Shown here in pieces: positions 1 to 12,238 of a stretch of 64,000 bases of DNA. A program made the position numbers and the translations under genes. Where the stretch lies: positions 1 to 64,000 of the forward strand of contig JBFMCQ010000013.1 of the NCBI GenBank assembly GCA_040754295.1, given 5' to 3'. The notes beneath the pieces are model-generated. The model was not told the DNA's origin, made no database searches, and was given only the letters and a program-made list of their open reading frames with translations. Every line of letters begins with the position of its first letter. Position 1 is the first letter of the stretch. The DNA is from Solimonas sp040754295. GTDB taxonomy: Bacteria; Pseudomonadota; Gammaproteobacteria; Nevskiales; Nevskiaceae.

Positions 1-805
1 GCCGCCGCCTTGCGCACGCGCGGCGCCGGCCCTTCGAGGAAGCGCTGCAGTACCGCGTTGAACGCTTCCGGCTGCTCCATGGGCAAGCCGTGGTGCGCGC
101 CCTTGAACACGTGCAAGCGAGCGCGCGGCAGTGCGTGCGCGAACTTCACCGTTTCCTCATGTCCGAAGTAGTCGTGCTGGGCCGCGGCGACGAGCACCGG
201 CATCGTCAGCTCGTGCAGCCGCTCGATCACCGACCAGCGCCCCAGCGAAGCCAGCGCCGACAAGTATACGGCGCGCGTGTTGCGGCGGCCGCGCTCGATG
301 AGTTTGGCCCGCAGCGCCTCCTGCTCCGGAGCCGGAAACATGCGCAGCGCGCCGATCTCGGCGAGCCGTGCGGGACCGAGCAGACCCATGACGACCAGGC
401 GGTAGAGAAACTCGACGTAGTGCCGCGCCGAGCGCGGCCGGAAGCTCGGCACGCTGTTGACGATCGCCAGCCGCCGGACGCGGCCCGGATAGCTCAGCGC
501 GAACTGCAGCGCCACGGCCCCGCCCATCGAGTGGCCGACGAGATGACAGTGCGCGACGCCGAGCGCGTCGAGGAACGCGCAGACGTCCGCGGCCAGCCGC
601 GCAACGCCGATGCGCCGCCCGCCCGGAGCGCTGCCGCCGAAGCCGCGCAGATCCGGCGCCAGCACGCGGAAGCGCCGGGCGAAATGCGGGATCTGGAACT
701 CCCAGTCCTCGTGGCTGCCGCCGAGGCCGTGCAGAAAAACCAGAGGCGGGCCGCTGCCCGCCTCCTCGTAGACCATGTCGAAATCGTCGACACGCAGCCG
801 CGGCA

Positions 806-806
<1 letters not shown>
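1..806 (-). CDS. alpha/beta hydrolase, 3' end missing at window edge
   Basis: About 268 residues are present and the frame is still open at position 1, so the C-terminus is missing. The product is a classic alpha/beta-fold hydrolase. It shows the oxyanion HGLGG at about residues 26-30, the nucleophile elbow GHSMGG with Ser93, a candidate acid in AAQHDYFG and a candidate catalytic His in GAHHG near the edge. No signal peptide is seen, so it is probably a cytoplasmic esterase, lipase or C-C hydrolase; the substrate cannot be told. Its ATG overlaps the sppA stop by one base (TGATG), implying translational coupling at the end of a six-gene operon. Confidence 0.85.
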
Positions 807-2659
<1,853 letters not shown>

Positions 2660-2684
2660 TTCAGGGTACCGGCACGGTTGCGGA

Positions 2685-3806
2685 TCAGACCCGCTTCATG
2701 ACGACGGAGCCGACCGAATAGCCGGCGCCGAAGGCGCACAGCACGCCGACGTCGCCGGGCTGCAGGTCGCGATGGTACTTGTGGAACGCAATGACCGAGC
2801 CCGCGGAGCTGGTATTGGCGTACTCGTCGAGAATCACCGGTGCCTGGTCCTCGTCGGGCTCGCGGCCGAGGACACGCTTCGCGATCAGCTGGTTCATGCC
2901 CAGGTTGGCCTGGTGCAGCCAGAACCGGCGCACCTCCGACGCGGCGATGCCCAGATCGGCGAGATGGCCCTGGATCAGCTCGGATGCCAGCGGCACGACT
3001 TCCTTGAACACCTTGCGCCCTTCCTGGTGGAACAGCACGTCGTCCCAGCTGCGCTGTGGCTGCTCGCAGGCGTTGAGAAAACCGAAGTTGTTGCGGATGT
3101 TGCTGGAGAACTGCGTGCGCAGCCGCGTGCCGAGGATCTCGAAGCGGGTCTGCGCGCGCGTCTGCGCCAGCGGCTCGACCAGAACCGCCGTCGCCGCGTC
3201 GCCGAAAATGAAATGGCAGTCACGGTTGCGCCAATTGAGATGACCGCTGCAGATCTCGGGACTGACAACGAGCGCGGCGGACGCATTGCCCATGCGCACG
3301 GCATCGACGGCCGCCTGGATGCCGAACGCGGCGGACGCACAGGCGACGTTCATGTCGTAGGCGTAGCCGCCGGCACCGAGATAGTGCTGGATCTCGACGG
3401 CGACGGCCGGATAGGCACGCTGCATGTTCGAGCAGGCGACGACGATGAAATCGACATCGGCGGCGTCGCGGCCGGCGGCTTCGAGCGCCTGGCGCGCCGC
3501 GGTGACGCCCATCTCGCACATCTGCGACGGCTCGTCATCGCCGCGCAGCGCAATGCGCGGGCGCATGAAGTCGAGATCGAGCACGCCTTCGCGGTCGACG
3601 ACGTGGCGCGCACGGATGCCCGACGCCTTCTCGATGAATTCGGCGCTCGAGGCCTGCAGCGCCGGCGTGCGGCCGGCGGCGATCGCTTCGGCGTTGTCGC
3701 GGTTGTAGCGCTCGACGTAAGCGTTGTAACAGGCGACCAGCTCGTCGTTGGAGATCGACTGCGGCGGAGTGAACAGGCCTGTGCCGCTAATGGCGACTGG
3801 AATCAT
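2685..3806 (-). CDS. beta-ketoacyl-ACP synthase III, PA3286/FabH2-like
   Basis: The start is taken at the ATG giving MIPVAISGTG (373 aa); the frame is open 21 codons further upstream but that part overlaps the preceding gene and is not conserved in character. The thiolase-fold triad is complete: Cys156 in NVACASAAF, His298 in FWLHQAN and Asn331 in EYANTSSAG. From memory of the family it is far closer to Pseudomonas PA3286, a KAS III that channels beta-oxidation acyl-CoA into fatty-acid synthesis, than to housekeeping FabH. It lies 34 bases after a hydrolase gene and 25 before sppA. A role in acyl-chain recycling fits these neighbours but is an inference. Confidence 0.9.
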   Translation of the reverse strand: MIPVAISGTGLFTPPQSISNDELVACYNAYVERYNRDNAEAIAAGRTPALQASSAEFIEKASGIRARHVVDREGVLDLDFMRPRIALRGDDEPSQMCEMGVTAARQALEAAGRDAADVDFIVVACSNMQRAYPAVAVEIQHYLGAGGYAYDMNVACASAAFGIQAAVDAVRMGNASAALVVSPEICSGHLNWRNRDCHFIFGDAATAVLVEPLAQTRAQTRFEILGTRLRTQFSSNIRNNFGFLNACEQPQRSWDDVLFHQEGRKVFKEVVPLASELIQGHLADLGIAASEVRRFWLHQANLGMNQLIAKRVLGREPDEDQAPVILDEYANTSSAGSVIAFHKYHRDLQPGDVGVLCAFGAGYSVGSVVMKRV

Positions 3807-3840
3807 GGGAGTCCGCGGAATCGGTAGGGAAAGCAGGAGT

Positions 3841-5250
3841 TTACTCCAGTCCCCACGCGGCTCCGGCAAGCGCCTGCGCGAGCGCGACGCGCGGCGTGGG
3901 CTCGCGCCGCACGCTCAGATGCGAGCCCTGATACCAGGTCGGGACCACCTGCCAGTGCGCCGACAGCGCCAGCGCCTGGCTCGGCGGCAGCACGCGGTCG
4001 CCGGCCGCAGCGAAGATATGCAGGCGGCTACGGTCGAGCAGCGGCGGCCGCGACAGCGGCGAAACCACCGAGAGCACGCGCCGGTAATGCGCTTCGTCGA
4101 GCCCGCGCGAGGCGAAGTAGCGCAGGTGCAGCGGCGGCAGGAAGCGCCACAGCGTGGCCGCGAAGTCCACCGCCGGAATGCCGGCGACGACGAAGTCGAG
4201 CCCGGACTCGTGGGCGGCGAGCAGCGCCGCGTTATAGCCGCCGAGCGAAAAGCCGAGCACGCCGATGCGCGGGCGCTCCTCCTGCGTGCGCAGCCACGCC
4301 AGCGTCCGGCGCAGATCCCACAGCGCCTGCATCTCGGCGTACAGCAGATCGAGCAGATCGCCGTCGAGAAACTGATCGCCGGAGCGCAGACCGGCGCGCC
4401 GCGGACCGTGCAGCGGCAGCACCGGCTGAATCAGATTGAGGCCGAGACGCTGATGCAGCCACGCCGGCGAGAACAGGCTCAGGTCCAGCCAGGCCGTGCC
4501 CATGCGATAGCCGTGCAGGCACAGCAGCCACGGCCGCGGCGGGCCGGGATGCCGGAGCAGCCGCACGTGGCAGCGGCGGTTGTCCACGTAGCCGAGCCAG
4601 CGCTCCGCCCCCGGCAGCTCGGCGGGCGGCATGAAGCCGCTGTCGAAGCGCAGCACCTCGTGGTCGAAGCCCCAGGCGCGGGCGCGCTCGATGAACGCCT
4701 CGTTCGGCGGCGCGGGGGGCGGCAGCATGCGCTCCGGCTCGGTGTCCCAGCCGCGCTCGCGCATCAATGCCTCGGCGCGGATCGCGTCGTCGCACATGCG
4801 CTCGGCGTCCTCGCCGCTGGGCACCGTGGCCGTGCACAGAAAATAGCCGAGCAAGGCCTCGTCGAGGCCGGCCTTGAAATCCATCGACGGCGACAGCTGC
4901 GGCGGCGGGGCGCCGGTATAGAGCGGCTCGCGGCGCAGACCCGCGCGACCCGCCGCGAGCAGGCTCGCGACCGACAGCAGCGCGCCATAGAACGCCGCGC
5001 CGGCGCCGCCCGCGACCCAGGCCAGCGGCGTTGCCAGCACGCCGAGCACGGCACCGCCGGCCATCAGCCCGAGCACGCGGTGATCGCCGGGCATCAGCAG
5101 CAGCGCGACACCCGCGCACAGCAGCAGGGCGCCGGGCAATAGCGCCCACAGCAGCCAGCCGGCGCCGTCACCGCCGAGCAGCCAGTACAGGCCGGCGACG
5201 ATCGGAACCGCGCTGAGCCAGTCCCACTGCCGGGGTGGAGGCAGTTCCAT
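3841..5250 (-). CDS. alpha/beta hydrolase with N-terminal membrane segments
   Basis: The 469 residues divide into a hydrophobic N-terminal part (about 12-100) with several possible membrane spans and a C-terminal alpha/beta-hydrolase domain. The latter contains LLCLHGYRMG, the nucleophile elbow GFSLGGY, a candidate acid in AAGDRVLPPS and a candidate catalytic His in YQGSHLS near the C-terminus. The catalytic domain could face either side of the inner membrane. It lies 6 bases after the 98-residue membrane protein and 34 before the KAS III gene, inside one minus-strand operon. The substrate is unknown; an ester or thioester would suit the lipid-related neighbours. Confidence 0.8.
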   Translation of the reverse strand: MELPPPRQWDWLSAVPIVAGLYWLLGGDGAGWLLWALLPGALLLCAGVALLLMPGDHRVLGLMAGGAVLGVLATPLAWVAGGAGAAFYGALLSVASLLAAGRAGLRREPLYTGAPPPQLSPSMDFKAGLDEALLGYFLCTATVPSGEDAERMCDDAIRAEALMRERGWDTEPERMLPPPAPPNEAFIERARAWGFDHEVLRFDSGFMPPAELPGAERWLGYVDNRRCHVRLLRHPGPPRPWLLCLHGYRMGTAWLDLSLFSPAWLHQRLGLNLIQPVLPLHGPRRAGLRSGDQFLDGDLLDLLYAEMQALWDLRRTLAWLRTQEERPRIGVLGFSLGGYNAALLAAHESGLDFVVAGIPAVDFAATLWRFLPPLHLRYFASRGLDEAHYRRVLSVVSPLSRPPLLDRSRLHIFAAAGDRVLPPSQALALSAHWQVVPTWYQGSHLSVRREPTPRVALAQALAGAAWGLE

Positions 5251-5256
5251 GCGCGC

Positions 5257-5553
5257 TCAGGCCTGCAGGACACGCAGCAGCGTCAGCCCGCCGGCGACGA
5301 GGCCCGCGACGCTCGCCGCTTCGGCGAGCCAGCGCCAGCGCACACGCCGGCGTTGCGCCCACCAGGCGCTGCCGGCGAGAACCGCGAGGATCCAGAACAC
5401 CGCCGTCACCTGCGCGACCTCAGGCCACTCGGCGCGCATCCGCGGCGAGGCATCGAGGTTGACCGCGTACATCAGGCTGACGACGCCGAGGATCACGGCG
5501 AAGGTGGCGGTCAGCGCAAACGCGACTGCGTTGAAGAGCTGCAGCAGCTTCAT
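5257..5553 (-). CDS. small inner-membrane protein, unknown function
   Basis: A 98-residue protein with three hydrophobic segments at about 8-32, 48-68 and 78-96, and a basic linker (WAQRRRVRWRW) between the last two. I do not recognise a family. Its ATG overlaps the stop of the upstream 96-residue gene by four bases (ATGA), and the next gene starts 6 bases after its stop, so translational coupling is likely. It probably works at the inner membrane with the other products of the hydrolase/KAS III/SppA operon; nothing more specific can be read. Confidence 0.7.
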   Translation of the reverse strand: MKLLQLFNAVAFALTATFAVILGVVSLMYAVNLDASPRMRAEWPEVAQVTAVFWILAVLAGSAWWAQRRRVRWRWLAEAASVAGLVAGGLTLLRVLQA

Positions 5554-5840
5554 CGCGTCCGCCGCGAGCGCGAAGCGAGCGGAAGGACCTGGCCGACGAC
5601 TTTCGGACTCGACAGCCCGGTCTTCACCAGCAGGCGCAGGAACGCACGGAGGATGCGGTTGCGGCTCTTGAACACCGAATCGACCATCGGCACGCGCTGG
5701 TCGCGGATCGGCGTCATCAGATCGCCGGGCTCGTCGCCGAAGCGGAAGCTCACCGTCAGGTCGACTTCCAGCGGCTCGTTCTTGCGCAGTCGCTGCGCGC
5801 GAGCGCCGTCCGCCGATGCAGGCTTCGCTTTGTCTATCAT
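5550..5840 (-). CDS. small basic protein, unknown function, first gene of operon
   Basis: A 96-residue soluble, basic protein (SVFKSRNRILRAF in the middle, SRSRRTR at the end) that I cannot assign to a family. Its downstream overlap (ATGA) with the small membrane protein supports it being real and co-expressed. The start at 5840 has no good ribosome-binding site and lies only 23 bases from the start of the divergent plus-strand gene. There is little room for two promoters, so a later internal start or promoters buried in the opposite gene are possible. Confidence 0.55.
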   Translation of the reverse strand: MIDKAKPASADGARAQRLRKNEPLEVDLTVSFRFGDEPGDLMTPIRDQRVPMVDSVFKSRNRILRAFLRLLVKTGLSSPKVVGQVLPLASRSRRTR

Positions 5841-5863
5841 ACCCGCAGGCTCATGGAGCCGCG

Positions 5864-6388
5864 ATGACGGAAAGCGCTGTGTCGGAGAATCTCGTCTGTT
5901 TCGCGCATGGCAAGGAGAGCGGTCCCTGGGGCCTGAAGATCACGCGCCTCGCGGACGTCGCGCGGCGCTGCGGCTTCGACGTGATCAGTCCCGATTATAG
6001 TCACACGCAGGATCCCCAGGTCCGCATCGCGCAGCTGCGCGGGCTCGAGCCCTGTGCCAGACGCCTCGTGCTCGTCGGCTCGAGCATGGGCGGCTATGTC
6101 AGCGCGATGGCCTGCGCGCAGCTCAAACCGCGCGCGCTGTTCCTGATGGCACCGGCGCTCTATTTTCCGTTTCCCGGCTGGGACGCGGAGCCCGAAGGCA
6201 TTCCGCCGCTGTGCAGCGTCGTGCACGGCTGGCACGACGACATCGTTCCGGTGGAGCGCAGCCTGCGCTTCGCGCAGAAGCATCGCGCCGAGCTGCATCT
6301 GCTCGACGCCGAGCACACGCTCAACGCACGCGTCGACACGATCGCACGGTTGTTCGAAGACTTCCTGCAGCGTGTGCTCGCCAGTTGA
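5864..6388 (+). CDS. small alpha/beta hydrolase, YqiA/DUF-type esterase
   Basis: A compact 174-residue alpha/beta hydrolase without a lid. It has FAHGKESGPWG at the N-terminus, the nucleophile elbow VGSSMGGY, an acid in HGWHDDIVP and the catalytic His in AEHTLN. The start is the ATG at 5864, preceded by GGAG at a spacing of five; the frame opens earlier but without such a site. It is a single gene, divergent from the 5840 operon and convergent with the thioesterase gene, whose end lies 6 bases away. It is probably a cytoplasmic esterase or thioesterase; substrate unknown. Confidence 0.8.
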   Translation: MTESAVSENLVCFAHGKESGPWGLKITRLADVARRCGFDVISPDYSHTQDPQVRIAQLRGLEPCARRLVLVGSSMGGYVSAMACAQLKPRALFLMAPALYFPFPGWDAEPEGIPPLCSVVHGWHDDIVPVERSLRFAQKHRAELHLLDAEHTLNARVDTIARLFEDFLQRVLAS

Positions 6389-6394
6389 GAAGCT

Positions 6395-6847
6395 TCAAAC
6401 GCGCTTCGGCCAGGGCCGGTAACTGCGGAACTCCGGCGGCATGCGGCGCGGCTTGCCGGTCTTCATGTCGACGCAGACCCACTGCGTCGCGCCGCGCAGC
6501 ACGGTACGGCGATCGGAATCGCGGATGATCTGGTAGCGCCGCCACATCGCCAGCCGGTAATCATTTTCGTGCACCCAGGTCGCGAGCCACAGGCGCTCGC
6601 CGGCGAAGGTCGGCGCCAGATAGTCGAGCTCGTGACGGCGCGCGACGCAGCCGGCGCCGAGCCGCGCGTAGGCCGCGAAGTCGAGCCCCAGGCTGACCGA
6701 GTGCCCCCAGGCCACCTGCTCCAGCCAGCCCAGATAGACGACGTTGTTGGTGTGGCCGAAGCGATCGAGGTGCTCGGCACCGACGACCACGGATTCGACG
6801 TAGGGCCGCTCGACGTCCCAGGGCAGATCTGCAGCTGCGTCGTTCAT
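6395..6847 (-). CDS. acyl-CoA thioesterase, 4HBT/YbgC-FadM family
   Basis: The 150 residues form a single hot-dog domain. The hallmark DRFGHTNNVVYLGWLE (28-43) carries the Asp, Gly-His-Asn-Asn and Tyr of the 4-hydroxybenzoyl-CoA thioesterase/FadM signature, with the Asp as catalytic residue. The length is usual for the family. It is expected to hydrolyse short or medium acyl-CoA in the cytoplasm. The gene is divergent from the SUF operon, with 122 bases between the starts containing the suf promoter. Confidence 0.88.
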   Translation of the reverse strand: MNDAAADLPWDVERPYVESVVVGAEHLDRFGHTNNVVYLGWLEQVAWGHSVSLGLDFAAYARLGAGCVARRHELDYLAPTFAGERLWLATWVHENDYRLAMWRRYQIIRDSDRRTVLRGATQWVCVDMKTGKPRRMPPEFRSYRPWPKRV

Positions 6848-6905
6848 GTCGCGCTCGCGATGAATCGTGCAAGCTTACCCCGAGTCCCGAGCCCCGAGCC
6901 CGAGT

Positions 6906-6934
6906 TTGCAGCCCCTGCCGCGCAGCCGTACAAT
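6906..6934 (+). promoter_or_regulatory. predicted sigma70 promoter of the suf operon
   Basis: A -35 box TTGCAG (6906-6911) and a -10 box TACAAT (6929-6934) are separated by exactly 17 bases, placing transcription start near 6941, about 29 bases before the first gene. No canonical IscR half-site was evident around it, so autoregulation by the Rrf2 protein is expected from the family but not demonstrated by a visible site. Confidence 0.6.
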
Positions 6935-6969
6935 GCCATTTCGTACCGATTTGGTCTTCTTTCCATCCG

Positions 6970-7440
6970 ATGCTGAAACTCAGCAAACTCGCCGACTACG
7001 CCACGGTGCTGATGACCCTGGTCGCGCGCAGCGCCGATCAGGTGCATACCGGCGTCGAGCTCGCGGAGCGCAGTGGCATTCCGGCGCCGACGGTGGCCAA
7101 GCTGCTGAAGGCGCTCGCCCGCGGCGGCCTGCTGCAGTCGCTGCGCGGCGCTCACGGCGGCTACCGGCTGGCGCGGCCGGCCGCCGAGATCAGCGTCGCC
7201 GACATCATCGCCGCGCTCGAAGGCCCGATCGGCGTGACCGAGTGTGCGAGCCACCCCGGCGACTGCACGCTGGAATCCGCGTGCAGCACGCGCGCGAACT
7301 GGCGGCTGATCAACGTCGCGATCCGCCAGGCGCTCGAAGCGGTCAGCCTCGCGCAGATGGCCACACCGGCGGCGAAGAGCCGCGACGAGTTCGTGCTGAG
7401 CTTCCATCGCGGCGCAGCGCCCGCACCCAGTTCCGTTTAA
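6970..7440 (+). CDS. Rrf2/IscR-type Fe-S regulator of the SUF operon
   Basis: A 156-residue Rrf2-family regulator. The winged helix covers about 1-75 (LSKLADYATVLM, then GIPAPTVAKLLKALARGGL, then RGAHGGYRLAR). Three cysteines, Cys92, Cys99 and Cys105 in ECASHPGDCTLESAC, match the cluster-binding cysteines of IscR/SufR-like proteins. It is presumably the Fe-S sensing repressor of this operon, being the first gene and ending 6 bases before sufB. In gammaproteobacterial genomes this position is often annotated as the SUF system regulator. Confidence 0.92.
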   Translation: MLKLSKLADYATVLMTLVARSADQVHTGVELAERSGIPAPTVAKLLKALARGGLLQSLRGAHGGYRLARPAAEISVADIIAALEGPIGVTECASHPGDCTLESACSTRANWRLINVAIRQALEAVSLAQMATPAAKSRDEFVLSFHRGAAPAPSSV

Positions 7441-7446
7441 GTCCCT

Positions 7447-8898
<1,452 letters not shown>

Positions 8899-8914
8899 AC
8901 TGCTAAAGATGGTT

Positions 8915-9667
8915 ATGTCCCTTCTCGAAATCCACGATCTCCACGCCACCGTCAACGGCACCGAAATTCTCAAGGGCCTGAGCCTGACCGTGAAGGCCGG
9001 CGAAGTCCATGCCGTCATGGGGCCCAACGGTTCCGGCAAGTCGACGCTGTCGAAAGTGCTCGCCGGCAGCCAGGACTACGTCGTCACCGCCGGCAGCGCC
9101 CGCTTCGAGGGTCGCGATCTGCTGGCGCTGTCGCCGGAGGAGCGCGCCGCGGCCGGCCTCTTTCTCGGCTTCCAGTATCCGGTCGAGATTCCCGGCGTCA
9201 GCAACATGGTGTTCCTGAAAGCGGCGGTGAACGCGCAGCGCAAGCAGCGCGGTGAGCCGGAGCTGGAAACGGCCGACTTCCTCGCCTGGGTGCGCCATCG
9301 CGTCAAGCAGATGAAGATGGACCCGGCGATGCTTTCGCGCGGCGTCAACGAAGGCTTCTCCGGCGGCGAAAAGAAACGCAACGAGATCCTGCAGATGCTG
9401 GTGCTCGAGCCCAGGCTCATGGTGCTCGACGAAACCGACTCGGGCCTTGACATCGACGCACTGAGGATCGTTGCCGACGGCATCAACGCGATGCGCGCGC
9501 CCAGCCGCGCGACGCTGCTCGTCACACACTACCAGCGCCTGCTCGACTATGTGCAGCCCGATCAGGTACACGTCCTCTCGGCCGGCCGCATCGTCAAGTC
9601 CGGCGGCCCGGAGCTGGCGCGCGAGCTGGAAGAGAAGGGCTACGGCTGGCTGCAGCAGGCGGCGTGA
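8915..9667 (+). CDS. sufC: SUF ATPase SufC
   Basis: An ABC-type ATPase of 250 residues from the ATG giving MSLLEIHDL; an ATG two codons earlier (8909) is an alternative, and the preceding ribosome-binding site is weak. It carries Walker A GPNGSGKST, the SufC-type signature FSGGEKKR and Walker B LMVLDETDSGLD. SufC hydrolyses ATP to drive conformational change in SufBC2D. Its stop overlaps the sufD start by one base (TGATG). Confidence 0.97.
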   Translation: MSLLEIHDLHATVNGTEILKGLSLTVKAGEVHAVMGPNGSGKSTLSKVLAGSQDYVVTAGSARFEGRDLLALSPEERAAAGLFLGFQYPVEIPGVSNMVFLKAAVNAQRKQRGEPELETADFLAWVRHRVKQMKMDPAMLSRGVNEGFSGGEKKRNEILQMLVLEPRLMVLDETDSGLDIDALRIVADGINAMRAPSRATLLVTHYQRLLDYVQPDQVHVLSAGRIVKSGGPELARELEEKGYGWLQQAA

Positions 9668-10899
9668 TGCTCAATCGCGACGCCTACCTGAGCGCCTTCG
9701 AGCGCTTCGGCACGGAGCTGCCCGCACCGGAGCGCGCACAGCGCAGCGCCGCGCTGCAGCGCTTCTTCGAAAGCGGCCTGCCGAGTGCCGACATCGAGGA
9801 GTGGAAGTACACGGATTTCAGCAGGCTCGCGGGCGAAGCGGTGACACTGGCCGCGCCCGCTGCGGCGCCCGACCTGAGCGACTGGCGCATCGCTGATGCG
9901 CAAGCGCGCATCTGGCTGAACGGACGGTCGACTCATCCCTGCGCGCGCCCTGCCCCGCCGGCCGGGGAAGCAGGCGATTCGGCTCATCCCGGCCTTGCCG
10001 CGCTCAACGCCGCCTTTGCCCTGCCCGGCCTCGATCTTGCCCTCGCCGCCGGCGAAAACCTGGAGCGACCGCTGCAGGCGCTCTTCGTCACCCGGCCGCA
10101 GACCGATGGCGCGATGACCCATCTGCATCACCGCATCCGCCTCGGCGAGAACGCGCGCGCGACCGTGCTGCTGCACGACCTGGGCCTCGGCGACGCGCGG
10201 CGCTGGGTCACGCAGACGCTGGACATCGAGCTGGCCGCGAACGCCGCGCTGCGCCTGATCCGCGTACAGGACGAATCACCCGGCACGCGCGGCTGGTTCC
10301 AGGGCACGGCGAGACTCCACGCCGGGGCGCAGTTCGACGCCGTGCAAATCGACTTCGGCGGCGGGTTCGTGCGCAACGACTGGCGCATCCGCCTGCTCGC
10401 GCCGGGCGCAGGCACGAGCCTGCATGGCCTGTTCGCGCCGACCGGCCGCACGCACGTCGACAACCACACGGTCATCGATCACCTCGCGCCGCGCTGCACC
10501 AGCCGCGAGTCCTTTCGCGGGCTCGCCTGGGAGCGCGCACGTGCGGTGTTCAACGGCCGGATCGTCGTGCATCCCGGCGCGCAGAAGACCGATTCCGAGC
10601 AGCGCCTCGCGAACCTGCTGCTGTCGAAGCAGGCCGAGATCAACGCCAAGCCGGAGCTCGAGATCCACGCCGACGACGTCAAATGCGCGCACGGCGCGAC
10701 CTTCGGCCGACTCGATCCGGGCGCGCTGTTCTACCTGCGCACGCGCGGCGTGCCGGAAGAGGCGGCGCGCGCGCTTTTGACCTACAGCTTCGCCGACGAA
10801 ATCCTGCGGCACATCGAGTGGCCGGCGCTGCGCAAGCAGGTCACCGCGCGCTTCCTCGCGCGCATGGGCGGCGGCATCGACGCCGGAGAACTGGTGTGA
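9667..10899 (+). CDS. sufD: Fe-S cluster assembly protein SufD
   Basis: SufD, about 410 residues, pairs with SufB in the SufBC2D scaffold and is needed for iron acquisition. The C-terminal core has SEQRLANLLLS and KCAHGATFGRLDP, where the His corresponds to the conserved SufD His. The start is set at the ATG overlapping the sufC stop (TGATG); a GTG one codon earlier is also in frame. It ends with a four-base GTGA overlap into sufS. The N-terminal third is more variable, as usual for SufD. Confidence 0.95.
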   Translation: MLNRDAYLSAFERFGTELPAPERAQRSAALQRFFESGLPSADIEEWKYTDFSRLAGEAVTLAAPAAAPDLSDWRIADAQARIWLNGRSTHPCARPAPPAGEAGDSAHPGLAALNAAFALPGLDLALAAGENLERPLQALFVTRPQTDGAMTHLHHRIRLGENARATVLLHDLGLGDARRWVTQTLDIELAANAALRLIRVQDESPGTRGWFQGTARLHAGAQFDAVQIDFGGGFVRNDWRIRLLAPGAGTSLHGLFAPTGRTHVDNHTVIDHLAPRCTSRESFRGLAWERARAVFNGRIVVHPGAQKTDSEQRLANLLLSKQAEINAKPELEIHADDVKCAHGATFGRLDPGALFYLRTRGVPEEAARALLTYSFADEILRHIEWPALRKQVTARFLARMGGGIDAGELV

Positions 10900-12116
10900 A
10901 CGAAACCCGCCGTACGCTCGATCTCGGCCGCGTGCGCACCGATTTTCCGATTCTCGCGGAACGGATCCACGGCAAGCGCCTCGCCTATCTCGACAACGCC
11001 GCGACGACGCAAAAACCCGAGGCCGTGCTGCAGGCGCTCGACGGCTACTACCGGCACAAGAACGCCAACGTGCATCGCGCCGTGCATGAACTCGCCGTCC
11101 GCGCGACGGCCGCTTACGAGGGCGCGCGCGAGCGCATCGCCGCATGGATCAACGCGGCGCGCGAAGAGATCGTGTTCACGCGCGGCACCACCGATGCGAT
11201 CAACCTCGTCGCCCGCAGCTTCCTGGCCCCGCGCATCGAACCCGGCGACGAAGTGCTGCTGACGACGATGGAGCACCACTCCAACATCGTGCCGTGGCAG
11301 CTCGCCGGCGCGAAGACGCTCGCCGCGCCGATCAACGACGCCGGCGAACTCGACTTCGACGCCTGGCGCGCGATGCTCAATCCGCGCACCAGGCTCGTCG
11401 CGGTCGCCCACGTCTCCAATTCCCTGGGCACGATCAACCCGATCGCGGCGATGATCGAAGAGGCGCACAGGCATGGCATCCCGGTGCTCGTCGACGGCGC
11501 GCAGGCGTTCGCGCATCTGCCCATCGACGTGCGCGCGCTCGACGTGGACTTCTACAGCGCGTCGTCGCACAAGTTCTACGGCCCGACCGGCTTCGGCATC
11601 CTCTACGCGAAGCGCGCGCATCTGGAGTCGATGGAGCCGCTGCACGGCGGCGGTGACATGATCCGCACGGTCACCTTCGACGGCAGCACCTGGAACGACG
11701 TGCCGTACAAGTTCGAGGCCGGCACGCCGGACATCGCCGGTGCGGTGGGCGCCGGCGCCGCCGTCGACTATCTCGCGACGCTCGGCCTCGACGCGATCGC
11801 GCGCCACGAGCACGCGCTGCTCGACTACGCCAGCTCGCGGATGAGCGAAGTGCCGGGTCTGCGGCTCGTCGGCACCGCGGCGCAGAAAAGCGGCATCCTG
11901 TCCTTCGTCATGGACAAGGCGCATCCGCAGGATATCGGCAGCATCCTCGACATGGCCGGCGTCGCCATCCGCACCGGCCACCATTGCACGATGCCGCTGA
12001 TGCAGCGCTTCGGCCTGCCCGCCACCGCACGCGCCTCGCTGGCCGTCTACAACGGCCGCGACGACGTCGACCAGCTCGTCGACGCGCTGCACACGGTGAA
12101 CCGGCTGTTCGGCTAG
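10896..12116 (+). CDS. sufS: cysteine desulfurase SufS
   Basis: A 406-residue group II cysteine desulfurase starting at GTG 10896 within the sufD stop (GTGA). The PLP lysine is Lys226 in SSHKFYGPTG and the active-site persulfide cysteine is Cys364 in TGHHCTMPLM, at the same numbers as in E. coli SufS. It transfers sulfur from cysteine to a SufE- or SufU-type acceptor. No sufE, sufU or sufA follows in the visible sequence; the assembly gap begins 21 bases after the stop, so such genes may be hidden there. Confidence 0.97.
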   Translation: MNETRRTLDLGRVRTDFPILAERIHGKRLAYLDNAATTQKPEAVLQALDGYYRHKNANVHRAVHELAVRATAAYEGARERIAAWINAAREEIVFTRGTTDAINLVARSFLAPRIEPGDEVLLTTMEHHSNIVPWQLAGAKTLAAPINDAGELDFDAWRAMLNPRTRLVAVAHVSNSLGTINPIAAMIEEAHRHGIPVLVDGAQAFAHLPIDVRALDVDFYSASSHKFYGPTGFGILYAKRAHLESMEPLHGGGDMIRTVTFDGSTWNDVPYKFEAGTPDIAGAVGAGAAVDYLATLGLDAIARHEHALLDYASSRMSEVPGLRLVGTAAQKSGILSFVMDKAHPQDIGSILDMAGVAIRTGHHCTMPLMQRFGLPATARASLAVYNGRDDVDQLVDALHTVNRLFG

Positions 12117-12136
12117 GATCGGGAACCCCGGACGAG

Positions 12137-12236
12137 NNNNNNNNNNNNNNNNNNNNNNNNNNNNNNNNNNNNNNNNNNNNNNNNNNNNNNNNNNNNNNNN
12201 NNNNNNNNNNNNNNNNNNNNNNNNNNNNNNNNNNNN
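12137..12236. other. assembly gap (100 N)
   Basis: Exactly 100 N, the conventional placeholder for a scaffold gap of unknown length. True distance and gene content between sufS and the Uma2 fragment are unknown. Translations crossing it are artefacts. Confidence 0.99.
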
Positions 12237-12238
12237 GG

